DNA of 64,000 nucleotides from Peptococcaceae bacterium BRH_c4b. GTDB taxonomy: Bacteria > Bacillota > Desulfotomaculia > Desulfotomaculales > Desulfocucumaceae. A program made the translations under genes and the position numbers. The notes under the pieces are model-generated. The model had not been told where the DNA came from and searched no databases. It saw only the letters and a program-made list of their open reading frames with translations. Position 1 is the stretch's first letter. Each line of letters begins with the position of its first letter. Positions 33,413 through 42,672 of this stretch are shown one piece after another. The stretch spans positions 1 to 64,000 of the forward strand of contig LADO01000059.1 in the NCBI GenBank assembly GCA_000961595.1. Reading direction: 5' to 3'.

Positions 33413-34480
33413 TTAGAACGTCTTTATTATACTGTAGTCAGTGGTCCTCTGAGCCGGTATATAACCGGCATCCCTGATACAGCGTATTATTTCCTCCAGC
33501 GCAACCCGGTAGGTTACCCCCGCCGCCCTGACCACATTTTCCTCCAGCATGGTGCTGCCGAAATCATTGGCCCCGAAGCATAGCGCCACCTGGGCCAATT
33601 TGGCCCCCTGGGTTACCCAGGAAGCCTGCAGGTTGGGAACGTTGTCCAGCATGATCCTGGCGGTGGCCAGAGTGCGCAGGTAGTCCGTGCCAGTGGCCGT
33701 GGTACCTCCCAGCTTTGTATTCCTGGGCTGAAAGCTCCAGGGAATGAAGGCTGTGAACCCCCCTGTAAGATCCTGGGCCTCCCTGACCCTGACCATGTGC
33801 TTGATCCTTTCCTCCGGCGTTTCCAGATGGCCGAACATCATGGTGGCGGTGGTCTTCATGCCCAGGCGGTGGGCCTGGTGCATTACCTCCATCCATTCTT
33901 CCCAGGTGATTTTATTGGGACTGATGGCCTTTCTTACACGGTTTGCCAGTATTTCCGCACCGCCGCCGGGCAGGGAATCAAGCCCCGCATCCTTTAACGC
34001 AGATAGTACCTCAACTACTGTTTGACCGGAATTACGGGCCATATGGACTATTTCCGGGGGAGAGAAGGAATGAATATGAATATTAAAGCGCTCCTTGATA
34101 GAGCGCAACATGGTCAGGTAATATTCAAACCCCAGGCTGGGGTGCAGGCCGCCCTGAATTAACAGTTCGGTGCCGCCCACTGACACAGTCTCCTCTATTT
34201 TCGCAAACAGTTCTTCTTCCGGGATAACATAGGCTTCCGGGTCCTCAGGATCCCGGTAAAAGGCGCAAAATTTGCAGCGGCACTGGCAAACATTTGTGTA
34301 GTTTATATTCCTGTCGATAATAAATGTAACTGTGTTTTCCGGATGCAAACGCTTGCGGACGGCGCCGGCGGCTGCTCCCAGGGCTAATAGGTCTGCATGT
34401 ACCAGAATATCCAGCCCCTCCTCCGGGGTCAGCCGGCCTCCTTCCATAGCCTTGTGCAGAAAACGTTCCGTGTCAGTCAT
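33413..34480 (-). CDS. mqnC: Cyclic dehypoxanthinyl futalosine synthase
   Basis: Radical SAM enzyme of the futalosine menaquinone pathway that cyclises dehypoxanthinyl futalosine. CX3CX2C in NVCQCRCKFCAF; IQGGLHPSLGFEYY; MFGHLETPEERI; FIPWSFQPRNT, all typical. About 355 residues. I chose ATG 34480 with GGGGTG 6 bases upstream over GTG 34489. Last gene of the mqn operon, overlapping mqnA by 8 bases. Confidence 0.94.
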   Translation of the reverse strand: MTDTERFLHKAMEGGRLTPEEGLDILVHADLLALGAAAGAVRKRLHPENTVTFIIDRNINYTNVCQCRCKFCAFYRDPEDPEAYVIPEEELFAKIEETVSVGGTELLIQGGLHPSLGFEYYLTMLRSIKERFNIHIHSFSPPEIVHMARNSGQTVVEVLSALKDAGLDSLPGGGAEILANRVRKAISPNKITWEEWMEVMHQAHRLGMKTTATMMFGHLETPEERIKHMVRVREAQDLTGGFTAFIPWSFQPRNTKLGGTTATGTDYLRTLATARIMLDNVPNLQASWVTQGAKLAQVALCFGANDFGSTMLEENVVRAAGVTYRVALEEIIRCIRDAGYIPAQRTTDYSIIKTF

Positions 34481-35321
34481 CCTTTTCACCCCATACGGAC
34501 AGCTTTACCCTCTCTTCGATCAGCCCGCTTTTGTATGCGTAATCATAAAAAGTCAGCAGGCCGCGCCTGTAACCGGGAGAGAGACTGTGCCTGATAATTT
34601 TGAAGTAATCCTCCAGCACGGGATATGAAAGTCCGGTCAGGCGGTGGGCCTTCTTCAGCAACAGCTCCGGTTCGGCCATGGACATCTTCCTGGACTGCTG
34701 CAGGGTACGTGAAAGATCCTTTACCTTTCCCGGCTGTTCCCTGGCGATTTCCTTTCTCACCACCCATATGGCGTAGATCATTCGTTCGCCGGTGAATTCC
34801 TTCCACGCTTCTCCAAGATCTGTAACCAGTATCTTCCATCCTTCATTGATCACCTTACGGTGGGCAAGCATGGCATCATCACCTATAAGCAACGCTCCTT
34901 CTCCATCTTCCAGCATGCTTAGCAAGTCGGGCCGGGCCGGGCAAAGCTCCACGACTACGTGATAATAGTGTTCAAAAAGTATTTTCAACAGCGCCACCGA
35001 AGTGGCCGAGGATGTGGTTACGTATACTTTTTTACCTTCCAGTTCGGTGATGGGCACCTTACTGAAAAATAAAATGCTGGCTACCCGCCCTTTGGAGCTA
35101 ATCGACAATTTAGGTATAATGGTGCATTTTTCCGGGTTGCGCGCGTATTCAATTGAAGATATCGGTGTAACGTCCAACTCCCCGTTTAGGAACAGGCGGT
35201 TTAACATGGTTGGCGTACCTTTAACCAGTTCACCGTCAAAAGGAATCAGACCATTCTCTATGGCGTTATATATCGGCAGGCAATTTAGATACTCCACCTG
35301 CCCCAAGCGAAGACCAGACAC
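34473..35321 (-). CDS. mqnA: Chorismate dehydratase
   Basis: First enzyme of the futalosine pathway (chorismate to 3-enolpyruvylbenzoate); periplasmic-binding-protein fold without a signal peptide. LGQVEYLNCLPIYNAIE at the N-terminus, GTPTMLNRLFLNGELDVTPISSIEYA and YVTTSSATSVALLKIL fit. GTG 35321 has GGGAGG 7 bases upstream. Follows mqnE by 2 bases. Confidence 0.93.
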   Translation of the reverse strand: MSGLRLGQVEYLNCLPIYNAIENGLIPFDGELVKGTPTMLNRLFLNGELDVTPISSIEYARNPEKCTIIPKLSISSKGRVASILFFSKVPITELEGKKVYVTTSSATSVALLKILFEHYYHVVVELCPARPDLLSMLEDGEGALLIGDDAMLAHRKVINEGWKILVTDLGEAWKEFTGERMIYAIWVVRKEIAREQPGKVKDLSRTLQQSRKMSMAEPELLLKKAHRLTGLSYPVLEDYFKIIRHSLSPGYRRGLLTFYDYAYKSGLIEERVKLSVWGEKDD

Positions 35322-35323
35322 TG

Positions 35324-36424
35324 TCAACCCTCCCTGATAACATTGTACAGCGTGTCTCTCTCCACCGGCAGCCTCCCGGCCACCTTAATCATTCTGATCA
35401 TCTCCGACCGGGTCAGGCGCTGGTCGGTTTCAGCGCCGGCATCATGTGCGATTTTTTCCTCCTCCACAGTCCCGTCCAGATCGTCAACACCAAAAGATAG
35501 TGAAACCTGAGCCAGCTTGGGGCCGATCATAATCCAAAATGCCTTAATGTGGTCAAAATTATCCAGCATCAGCCTGGCCACCGCCAGCATCTTCAGGTCA
35601 TCGAAACCTGTGGTGCCGGATATGCCCGGTCGTTCCAGCATGGTGTTTCTGGGATGAAAGGCCAGGGGAATAAAGGTGAGAAAGCCGCCAGTTCGGTCCT
35701 GCAATTCCCTCAGCCGGACAAAATGGTCAACTCTTTCCTCTATGGTTTCCACATGACCGTAAAGCATGGTGGCGTTGGTGCGCATACCCAGGGAATGAGC
35801 TGCCGCATGAACTTCCAGCCAGCGTTCCCCGCTTATCTTCTTAGGACAAATCAATTCCCTGACCCTGGGAGCAAACACCTCCGCGCCCCCACCGGGCAGA
35901 GAGTCCAGCCCGGCCTCCCGCAAAGTCACCAGTACATCTCTTAATGACATATTGTTGGTTTTGGCCAGGAAGTCTATTTCTACCGCAGTTAAAGACTGTA
36001 TTACCGCTTCCGGCAGTGCCCTGCGTAACCGGCGTATCATTTCCAGGTAATAATTCAGTTGCAGATTATCGTTAAGGCCACCCACCACATGGATTTCACT
36101 TATGCCCCTGCCCCGGCAGTCCAGGGCTTTGGCTTCAATTTCATCCAGGGTCATGAGATATGCGCCGGGGTCGCCGGCATGCCTGCCAAAAGCACAGAAC
36201 TTGCACCTGTTGACACATATATTGGTATGATTTATATGCCTGTTTATTATATAATAAACCCTGTCGCCGTTTTTACGGCGCCTGACCTGATCAGCCATCC
36301 TGCCCAGGGCCAAGAGGTCATGGGTTTTGAAAAGCCGTACTCCGTCCTCAAAGGAAAGCCTTTCTCCCCTTTCCACCCGCTCTGCTATGTCGGAAAGTTC
36401 GCTGTTCTGATCAATCCAGTCCAA
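35324..36424 (-). CDS. mqnE: Aminofutalosine synthase
   Basis: Radical SAM enzyme joining the mqnA product to SAM to give 6-amino-6-deoxyfutalosine. CX3CX2C in NICVNRCKFCAFGR; EIHVVGGLNDNLQLNYYLEM; LYGHVETIEERVDHF; 366 residues. TTG 36424 with GGGGAGG upstream. Homologous to mqnC, two genes downstream. Confidence 0.93.
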   Translation of the reverse strand: MDWIDQNSELSDIAERVERGERLSFEDGVRLFKTHDLLALGRMADQVRRRKNGDRVYYIINRHINHTNICVNRCKFCAFGRHAGDPGAYLMTLDEIEAKALDCRGRGISEIHVVGGLNDNLQLNYYLEMIRRLRRALPEAVIQSLTAVEIDFLAKTNNMSLRDVLVTLREAGLDSLPGGGAEVFAPRVRELICPKKISGERWLEVHAAAHSLGMRTNATMLYGHVETIEERVDHFVRLRELQDRTGGFLTFIPLAFHPRNTMLERPGISGTTGFDDLKMLAVARLMLDNFDHIKAFWIMIGPKLAQVSLSFGVDDLDGTVEEEKIAHDAGAETDQRLTRSEMIRMIKVAGRLPVERDTLYNVIREG

Positions 36425-36457
36425 TAGACCGGCCTCCCCTCATTTACCCAAATACAC

Positions 36458-37348
36458 TTACCTGAATAGTCTTACAGGAAAAAATATATCCAGTACGGTA
36501 AATGCAAACATCAGCACGCTCAGGGCACCGTTAAGATTAAAGAAGGCCACCCCGGCCCGGGAAAGATCGTCCGGCCTGACCAGGGAATGCTGATACATCA
36601 GTAAGCCCACAGACACCGTCAGGCCGATAAGGTAAAGCACTCCCAAATCAAGCAATACGCCCACAGCCAGAAACAGTAGCGGGGCCACCATATGAAATAC
36701 AGATGATATGACCAGAGCTTTTTTAATGCCAAACCGGGCGGGTATTGAATAGATTCCCTCACTTCGGTCAAAATGATAATCATCGCAGGCGTAAATTATA
36801 TCAAATCCTGCTACCCAGAACAGCACACCGGCGCACAACAGCAGCGGCGCCAACTCAAACCTGTCCGAAATGGCAATCCAGGCTCCCAGAGGCGCCAGCC
36901 CCAGGGCAAGACCAAGAAACAAGTGGCAGGTCCAGGTAAACCTTTTGGTATAAGAATATAGCACCAGCACCGTCACAGCCACTGGAAAAAGACGGAAAGC
37001 CAGGGCACTTAACTGACTGGCTGAAAACAATAATAGTACAAATGAAAGCGCCACATAAATCCATACCTCCCACACCGGGAGCAGCCCCCTGGGCAGTGCC
37101 CGGTTGACGGTGCGGGGGTTTTTGGCATCTATCCGGCGGTCAATGATACGGTTTAAGGACATGGCGGCGGTCCGGGCACCCACCATGGCCAGGGTAATCC
37201 AGAGTATATCCTGACCCGGAGGGATACTTTTCCCCACCAATAGAGCTCCCAGATAAGCAAAGGGCAGGGCAAAGATGGTGTGCTCAAACTTAATCATTTC
37301 CATGAATGTCCCAACTTTAGCCAGGGCCATAGGATGCCCACTTCCCAT
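36458..37348 (-). CDS. mqnP: UbiA-family prenyltransferase (menaquinone)
   Basis: 296 residues, multi-helix membrane prenyltransferase. First Asp motif region NRIIDRRIDAKNPRTVNRALP and the second, YACDDYHFDRSEGIYSIPARFG, are intact. In this operon it most likely attaches the polyprenyl chain to the futalosine-derived naphthoate. Start uncertain (ATG 37348 or 37330). Between mqnE and menG. Confidence 0.9.
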   Translation of the reverse strand: MGSGHPMALAKVGTFMEMIKFEHTIFALPFAYLGALLVGKSIPPGQDILWITLAMVGARTAAMSLNRIIDRRIDAKNPRTVNRALPRGLLPVWEVWIYVALSFVLLLFSASQLSALAFRLFPVAVTVLVLYSYTKRFTWTCHLFLGLALGLAPLGAWIAISDRFELAPLLLCAGVLFWVAGFDIIYACDDYHFDRSEGIYSIPARFGIKKALVISSVFHMVAPLLFLAVGVLLDLGVLYLIGLTVSVGLLMYQHSLVRPDDLSRAGVAFFNLNGALSVLMFAFTVLDIFFPVRLFR

Positions 37349-37364
37349 CCACTAATTTTTTAAT

Positions 37365-38090
37365 TCAAACCACCGTTCCCACATGAACAGTTACTATGCC
37401 GCCTGTTAGCTCGTAATAGCGGGCATCCTTCAGCCCTTCCTCCTCAAACATATCCCTTATTACAGACTGGTGCGGAAAGTCTTTTAAGGAATTGGGGAGG
37501 TAACTGTACGGGCCTTCCTTCCCTATACCCAGGCGCCCCAATAATGGTACCAAACGGTTGAAATAAAGATAGTAAGCCTGCTTGAATACCGGAGCACTTG
37601 GTTTGGACAGCTCAAGGTTGACTACCTTACCACCAGGCCTTACTACCCTGGACATTTCACTGATGGTCTTCCTTATGTCCGGCACGTTGCGCAGGGCGAA
37701 ACCTATGGTGCAGCAGTCAAAGGTGCTGTCCCCAAAGGGCAGGTCGACGGCATTGCCCTGCACCAGTTCTATATTGTCCCTGAACGGAGTCTTTTTAATG
37801 TTATCTACAGCCACGGCCAACATTTCCTCACAAAAATCAAGGCCCACCACCTTGCCCCGGGGCCCCGCCGCCCTGGCCTGCTCAATGGTGAGCATGCCGG
37901 TGCCGCAACATATGTCCAGGCCCTTACCACCGGGTTGCAGGCCTGATTTCGATACTGCAAAAGTCCGCCAGTATTTGTCCCGGTTAAAACTCAGAGTTGT
38001 GTTGAGCAAATCGTATCTGTGCGCGATACTTGCAAATATATGGTGTACATACTCTTCTTTGCTTTTGTATTGATTCGGGATTTGTACCAT
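37365..38090 (-). CDS. menG: Demethylmenaquinone methyltransferase
   Basis: UbiE/MenG methyltransferase, 241 residues: VHHIFASIAHRYDLLNTTLSFNRDKYWR, GLDICCGTGMLTIEQA, TIGFALRNVPDIRKTISEM. Adds the final ring methyl group. ATG 38090 chosen for AAAGGAG upstream (an in-frame ATG at 38108 lacks one). Immediately downstream of the polyprenyl-synthase-like gene. Confidence 0.93.
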   Translation of the reverse strand: MVQIPNQYKSKEEYVHHIFASIAHRYDLLNTTLSFNRDKYWRTFAVSKSGLQPGGKGLDICCGTGMLTIEQARAAGPRGKVVGLDFCEEMLAVAVDNIKKTPFRDNIELVQGNAVDLPFGDSTFDCCTIGFALRNVPDIRKTISEMSRVVRPGGKVVNLELSKPSAPVFKQAYYLYFNRLVPLLGRLGIGKEGPYSYLPNSLKDFPHQSVIRDMFEEEGLKDARYYELTGGIVTVHVGTVV

Positions 38091-38111
38091 GGATGTCTCC
38101 TTTCCCAACCG

Positions 38112-38891
38112 TCACCCGACCATTCTTTCCAATGACACCTCACGGCGCAGGAAAAGCCCGACCAATTCCTTCAGAGCCGTACGGTTGGGTCCCGGAGGCA
38201 GTTTATCCAGTTCCGGCAAAGCCTCCCGGAGGTATACCACCGCCTGCTCCTCAAAACTGTTACCCTGCTCCATGAGACCCAGGGCGATACCGAAACTTAC
38301 GCCGAACCGGCCCAAAGTTTCCTGCTGTTGCCCACCGGCTCCATTCAGCCTGGCCCCCAGGCGGCAGCAGCTGGCCAGCATTTCCGCTGTTTCCTTGCGC
38401 ACCAGTTCGCGGCCCGGCGAGGGGTTTATACCGGTTGAGCCTGAATTCCTTAGCCTGATAACGCCCCCTTCGTTAATTACACATATCATTTCCGCAAGGG
38501 GGCGTAGATAATCCACTATACCGGCGTCGCACAGTGAGGTGAAGAACCTGCCGTAAAAATAGTCACCTACCAGTACCGGGAACTGGCAGCCGTCCCTGGG
38601 ATCCCCGGTGGGGGCCTGCGTAATTTCTATATCCTCGTTAATACCTTTATGGATGCAGGAGGCCAGGTATATATATTGCAGAACACCAGCCAAAGATATA
38701 ACCCTGTCCGTTATTTTGCCGAACATACCCGCGGACAATATGACCAGCACCGGGCGCAGTATACTGTTCAGCTGACAGAGTTCCAGGTGGGCAAAATCCC
38801 CGAGATAACCCGCCTTTATATTAAAATGCCTGTTCATGTTTCCCTGTACTTTTTTCAGTTCTTCCTTGATCGGATATATCACCTGTTTCAA
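38112..38891 (-). CDS. Polyprenyl-diphosphate-synthase-like protein without Asp-rich motifs
   Basis: 259 residues, shorter than the ~320 of active enzymes. The fold is recognisable (LNSILRPVLVILSAGMFG for the usual KR-RP segment; GCQFPVLVGDYFYGRFFTSL for the GDYLLA-like segment). However, the first DDxxD is replaced by ASCIHKGINEDIE, and the second DD region has FGVSFGIALGLMEQG with no Asp pair. It is therefore probably non-catalytic, possibly a regulatory partner of an active synthase elsewhere. First gene of the menaquinone operon; TTG 38891 with GGGGGAG upstream. Confidence 0.75.
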   Translation of the reverse strand: MKQVIYPIKEELKKVQGNMNRHFNIKAGYLGDFAHLELCQLNSILRPVLVILSAGMFGKITDRVISLAGVLQYIYLASCIHKGINEDIEITQAPTGDPRDGCQFPVLVGDYFYGRFFTSLCDAGIVDYLRPLAEMICVINEGGVIRLRNSGSTGINPSPGRELVRKETAEMLASCCRLGARLNGAGGQQQETLGRFGVSFGIALGLMEQGNSFEEQAVVYLREALPELDKLPPGPNRTALKELVGLFLRREVSLERMVG

Positions 38892-38976
38892 TAAGTCTTC
38901 TCCCCCTTTATGCTTAACTCAATATATATTTCGTTGCGGGGGTTTGATTTCCTGCCCTCCACGGGAAATTTGGCCT

Positions 38977-39026
38977 AAAAAGCAATGAGCCCTGCTTCTC
39001 TTTTCCAGATAAAGCAAGGCTCATTG
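38977..39026 (-). terminator. speD terminator
   Basis: AATGAGCCTTGCTT and AAGCAGGGCTCATT pair on the minus strand, followed by GCTTTTT. Confidence 0.8.
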
Positions 39027-39061
39027 ATATGGTATTAACCCGGTACTAATAAACATCCCTC

Positions 39062-39445
39062 CTATAGATTCACAGCTGACTTTTCAACTACCTCCAGAGG
39101 AACTATGCCACGCTTGGTTTCTTTGGCGCTTATATGTTTGGCGCAGAATTTTTCCTTAAGATAGTTGCAGGCGTCCCAAGGGTCCACTTTGTCACCACAG
39201 GTGAATACGTCCACAGCCGCATACCCCAGTTCCGGCCAGGTATGGATAGCCAGATGTGATTCAGATATTACCACCACACCACTAATCCCTTGAGGGCTGA
39301 ATTTATGGAATACACATTCTCTAACCTCGGCCCCGGCCTCGAGTGCCGCGTTTACCATTATTTTTTCAACTTTCTTAATGTCGTTGAGAATGTCGAACTC
39401 ACATCCATAGATTTCAGCCAAAACATGGCGGCCCAAAGGTTTCAT
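39062..39445 (-). CDS. speD: S-adenosylmethionine decarboxylase proenzyme
   Basis: 127-residue class 1B enzyme giving decarboxylated SAM for spermidine synthesis. Self-cleavage site is E62-S63 in [13 protein letters not shown], with the catalytic His68 and the [10 protein letters not shown] segment. ATG with AAGGGGG upstream. No speE or other polyamine gene is adjacent. Confidence 0.94.
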   Translation of the reverse strand: MKPLGRHVLAEIYGCEFDILNDIKKVEKIMVNAALEAGAEVRECVFHKFSPQGISGVVVISESHLAIHTWPELGYAAVDVFTCGDKVDPWDACNYLKEKFCAKHISAKETKRGIVPLEVVEKSAVNL

Positions 39446-39475
39446 TTAAATTATCTTCCCCCTTATATGAAAAAG

Positions 39476-39517
39476 TGTTGGAATTGGCTCCCCCGTTGAG
39501 GCAAGGCCGATTCCAAC
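39476..39517 (-). promoter_or_regulatory. Hairpin in the speD leader
   Basis: GTTGGAATCGGC pairs with GCCAATTCCAAC around a 17-base loop, ending at CACTTTTTC about 20 bases before the speD ribosome binding site. It could be the terminator of the upstream hydrolase gene or an attenuator in the speD leader. No known riboswitch class recognised. Confidence 0.5.
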
Positions 39518-39614
39518 CAAAATCAATTTTAACATAATATCAAAGTTTGTCAACAAAATTTTGGCTCTGCTGTAATAGACTCCCCGTTAGGCCCGGAGCG
39601 GGCTTAACCTCCTA

Positions 39615-40385
39615 TTACGCACCTATTTCAGTAGCCCCGCGCACCCTGTTGGATAGCCTCCCCAGGCCCTGTATTTCCACCTCCACCAGGTCACCGGAAC
39701 ACATGGGTCCCACCCCGGAGGGTGTACCGGTGAGTATTACGTCTCCCGGGAAAAGAGTCATTATTTCCGATATAAACGCGACCAGTTCCGGAACCTTAAA
39801 AATAAGGTTTGAGGTGGAGGAATTTTGTTTTATTACACCGTTTAAATACAGTTTTATGTCCAGTTTTCCAGGATCAATGTCAGTTACAATATATGGTCCC
39901 AGCGGTAAAAATGTGTCAAAGGATTTGCCTCTGGTCCACTGGCCGTCCTTTTGCTGTAAATCCCTGGCCGTTACGTCGTTGGCGCAAGTATAACCGAATA
40001 TGTAATCAGCAGCCGTGGAAGCGGATACACCGCGACACTCTTTCTTAATTACAACGGCAAGCTCGGCTTCGTAGTCAACCCTGCGGCTGGAGCGGGGGTA
40101 CTCTATAAAATCACCGCAGCCTATTACCGTGCCGGAAGGCTTAATAAACAACACCGGCGATGAGGGAATATCGTGGCCGAACTCCTTTATATGATCCATG
40201 TAATTTAAACCCACGCAGACGGCCTTGCCGGGCTGGCATGGAGACAAAATTGTCAGGCTATTAAGGGCATGTCTTTTTTCTGTCTGTATCTCCGGATTAA
40301 ATATATCTGCAAGCTCAAAAACCGTATCGCCCTCCAGACGACCGTAAAAAACCCTTTCATTGCTGCTGAAACGTCCCAGTTTCAA
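39615..40385 (-). CDS. Fumarylacetoacetate hydrolase (FAH) family protein
   Basis: 256 residues. GLNYMDHIKEFGHDIP, SGTVIGCGDFIEYPRSSRRVDYEAELAVVI, GYTCANDVTARDLQ and LTGTPSGVGPM mark the FAH fold with its metal-binding Glu/Asp residues. Likely a 2-oxo-acid hydrolase/decarboxylase; exact substrate unknown. TTG start with GGAGGG upstream. Confidence 0.88.
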   Translation of the reverse strand: MKLGRFSSNERVFYGRLEGDTVFELADIFNPEIQTEKRHALNSLTILSPCQPGKAVCVGLNYMDHIKEFGHDIPSSPVLFIKPSGTVIGCGDFIEYPRSSRRVDYEAELAVVIKKECRGVSASTAADYIFGYTCANDVTARDLQQKDGQWTRGKSFDTFLPLGPYIVTDIDPGKLDIKLYLNGVIKQNSSTSNLIFKVPELVAFISEIMTLFPGDVILTGTPSGVGPMCSGDLVEVEIQGLGRLSNRVRGATEIGA

Positions 40386-40397
40386 GCCATCCCTCCG

Positions 40398-42647
40398 TTA
40401 TATCTGTTTCTTCGTTTCCATTTCACCCAGCACCAGATAGATTAGCGGCGGGGCACCGAAGACCATGGTGGTGGCGGCGGCAACTACCCCCGAATCGTTA
40501 AATATAAGGGCTACAATACTACCCACAATGACGCCTATAAAGCCCCTGTACAGACACGGATATTTCGCTTTGACAGAGGCCATCACCCCTATCGGCCGGT
40601 AAAAGAGCAGGGCCAGGCTGCCCAGGCTGGCCAGAAAAATTCTGCTCCAAATGGTGTATTTAATTAACTTGATACTCATCTCCGATTTTCTTATTATTAT
40701 TTTACCTATTTCACCCAGCCCGCCAGCCGCAATTGTGCCGGCCGCCCTGCCCATATGACTCTGTGCATCCACAGGACGTCTTATATCATAAAGGATAAAG
40801 GCAGTAGCCAGCAAAAACACCCCTGCAGCCACCAGCAGTATGGTTTTCATGTTAAAACGCACGCCCGCCAACAGTAAAAAGGTCACCAGAAAAGCAGAAG
40901 CTGAAGCTATAGTGCCTCCTACATTGGTGCCCAGCTGTGGTGCAGCCATGGTGTATACGGACAGCATAAAAACCGCGGCGGAAACGGGCAAAAGTATTTT
41001 TTTGTAATTCGTCAGCACCGTGAACAGCGAACTCACTCCCACGATTAGCGAGCCTATTAATATACCCATATACTCGTTGCCCATGCCATAAAAACGTGCG
41101 CCAACTATGGGGTCATAACCCAGTACTGAGGTCTTTTGCAGGGGCGAGCCATTAAGGGTATCCAGCAGCAACGCCCCTGCCGTAGCCAGGCAGATCAAGG
41201 TAAACGGGTCAAAACCAAATCTCTGCAGCAGTAGGATTAACATAGTCAGCAGTACGGTTATGATAATTAACTGCAGTCCCAGCGCAGCCAGCCCCGGCTG
41301 GGGCAAAAGGGGCAACAGAAGATATACCAGCGGCACCACCATCACCGATAGCAAGAACGGCTTAAGGTAATCCCTAACTTTCAGACGCCAGAGTATAAAA
41401 AACAACGATAACAGCATCAAAATCAACTGGTAAAAAACATATCCCTTCTGTAAATACGGCCTGGCATCATAGGTCAGTACCAGTTGCCGGTTCATGGCCA
41501 GCAGCGAAGGCAAAGTATTCCCGGCGGGAATGAACTTCATCGCCCTGCCGTTGATGGTCTGGGGAGGTTTAAGACCGAGGAAATCAAGTACCGTGGGAGC
41601 AATATCCGTATTGAGCACCACCCCTGTCCTTCTGGTGGTGGGCGACGTCAAATAACCCTGTTTTACCCCTGCCCCGTAAGCCACAATGGGGGTCATCCTG
41701 TCGATACTCTCTGCATCCTGCCAGGGTGTGGGAACCACCACCAGCAGCAGGTCCCTATCAAAATTCATTTCCCGCATCAGATTACCCAGAAACCCGTCAA
41801 TGTTTATTATTGTTTCCCGGCGCAGAACCTCCAGTCGTTCCGGCAGCATATCATCTTTGGCATAATAGAGTCTGCTGATATCTCCCAGATCTATGACTGT
41901 AAAATCAGTTCTGGGGGGTAACTCTCTATACCCCTCTAACATCCGCTGGTAATCAGTCCTGAAACCACCCACAAAACTCAAATCCCCGGTCAGGACATCC
42001 CCACCTATTTTTCCATAATCAACCAATCCGTTTTCATCCATGGCTATATTGAGGGCCTGACGGCTAAGCCTGTTATAAACGTCTGAATTACCCAGCACAG
42101 CGGTTTTCTTCCCCGCACTATGTAAAGCCCTGCCCAGGACTCCGGGCTCCGCTGTATAGTGAAGATCCCCGTTCATACTTATCAATCTGGCAATGCCCAC
42201 CTGAACCAGCGAGCCCGGGTAGGGCTTAATGCCTGTACGCTGAAAATACTCATCTGAGGCTGTGCCCTGTTCCAGCCTGGTTTCCGCCTTATAGCCTATT
42301 CCCGAAGCATCATAGCCCTTTAGATGGGCGCCGCCCCCTATGGATACATAAGTGCTTTCCGGGTTAACCCCAGCCGCGGTGTTGTAATTCATCAAGGCCA
42401 TAGCCCCGCCCCCGGTAATCTTGTTCAGGTTGCCTGGCAGTGAGCCGGACAAATCCGCCAGCCGGAGCCGGTCTATCACCAGCATCACCACCCTGCCGGG
42501 TTCTTGAGCAGGCTTAATATTGAGTGCCTCCTCCGCCGACGGCGGCAGGGCGTTAGATATAGCCGGCTGGTAGGAGGCTGCTGCCTGAAAAGGTGTACTC
42601 AGCATGTAGATTGCAGCCATTATGCAAAACAAAGCATTTTTATACAT
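40398..42647 (-). CDS. Alkaline-phosphatase-fold membrane protein
   Basis: About 749 residues. N-terminal signal peptide, then an extracytoplasmic domain of ~370 residues with alkaline phosphatase superfamily traits (RVVMLVIDRLRLADL; NPESTYVSIGGGAHLKG; LLLVVVPTPWQDAESIDRMTPIVAYG; TDIAPTVLDFLGL). About ten membrane helices follow, from RPYLQKGYVFYQLILMLL onward. Substrate unknown. ATG 42647 with GGAGGATATTG upstream. It lies just downstream of a glycosyltransferase gene, so it may act on a cell-surface glycan or lipid-linked intermediate. Confidence 0.75.
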   Translation of the reverse strand: MYKNALFCIMAAIYMLSTPFQAAASYQPAISNALPPSAEEALNIKPAQEPGRVVMLVIDRLRLADLSGSLPGNLNKITGGGAMALMNYNTAAGVNPESTYVSIGGGAHLKGYDASGIGYKAETRLEQGTASDEYFQRTGIKPYPGSLVQVGIARLISMNGDLHYTAEPGVLGRALHSAGKKTAVLGNSDVYNRLSRQALNIAMDENGLVDYGKIGGDVLTGDLSFVGGFRTDYQRMLEGYRELPPRTDFTVIDLGDISRLYYAKDDMLPERLEVLRRETIINIDGFLGNLMREMNFDRDLLLVVVPTPWQDAESIDRMTPIVAYGAGVKQGYLTSPTTRRTGVVLNTDIAPTVLDFLGLKPPQTINGRAMKFIPAGNTLPSLLAMNRQLVLTYDARPYLQKGYVFYQLILMLLSLFFILWRLKVRDYLKPFLLSVMVVPLVYLLLPLLPQPGLAALGLQLIIITVLLTMLILLLQRFGFDPFTLICLATAGALLLDTLNGSPLQKTSVLGYDPIVGARFYGMGNEYMGILIGSLIVGVSSLFTVLTNYKKILLPVSAAVFMLSVYTMAAPQLGTNVGGTIASASAFLVTFLLLAGVRFNMKTILLVAAGVFLLATAFILYDIRRPVDAQSHMGRAAGTIAAGGLGEIGKIIIRKSEMSIKLIKYTIWSRIFLASLGSLALLFYRPIGVMASVKAKYPCLYRGFIGVIVGSIVALIFNDSGVVAAATTMVFGAPPLIYLVLGEMETKKQI

Positions 42648-42672
42648 CAATATCCTCCATTTGAATATACCC

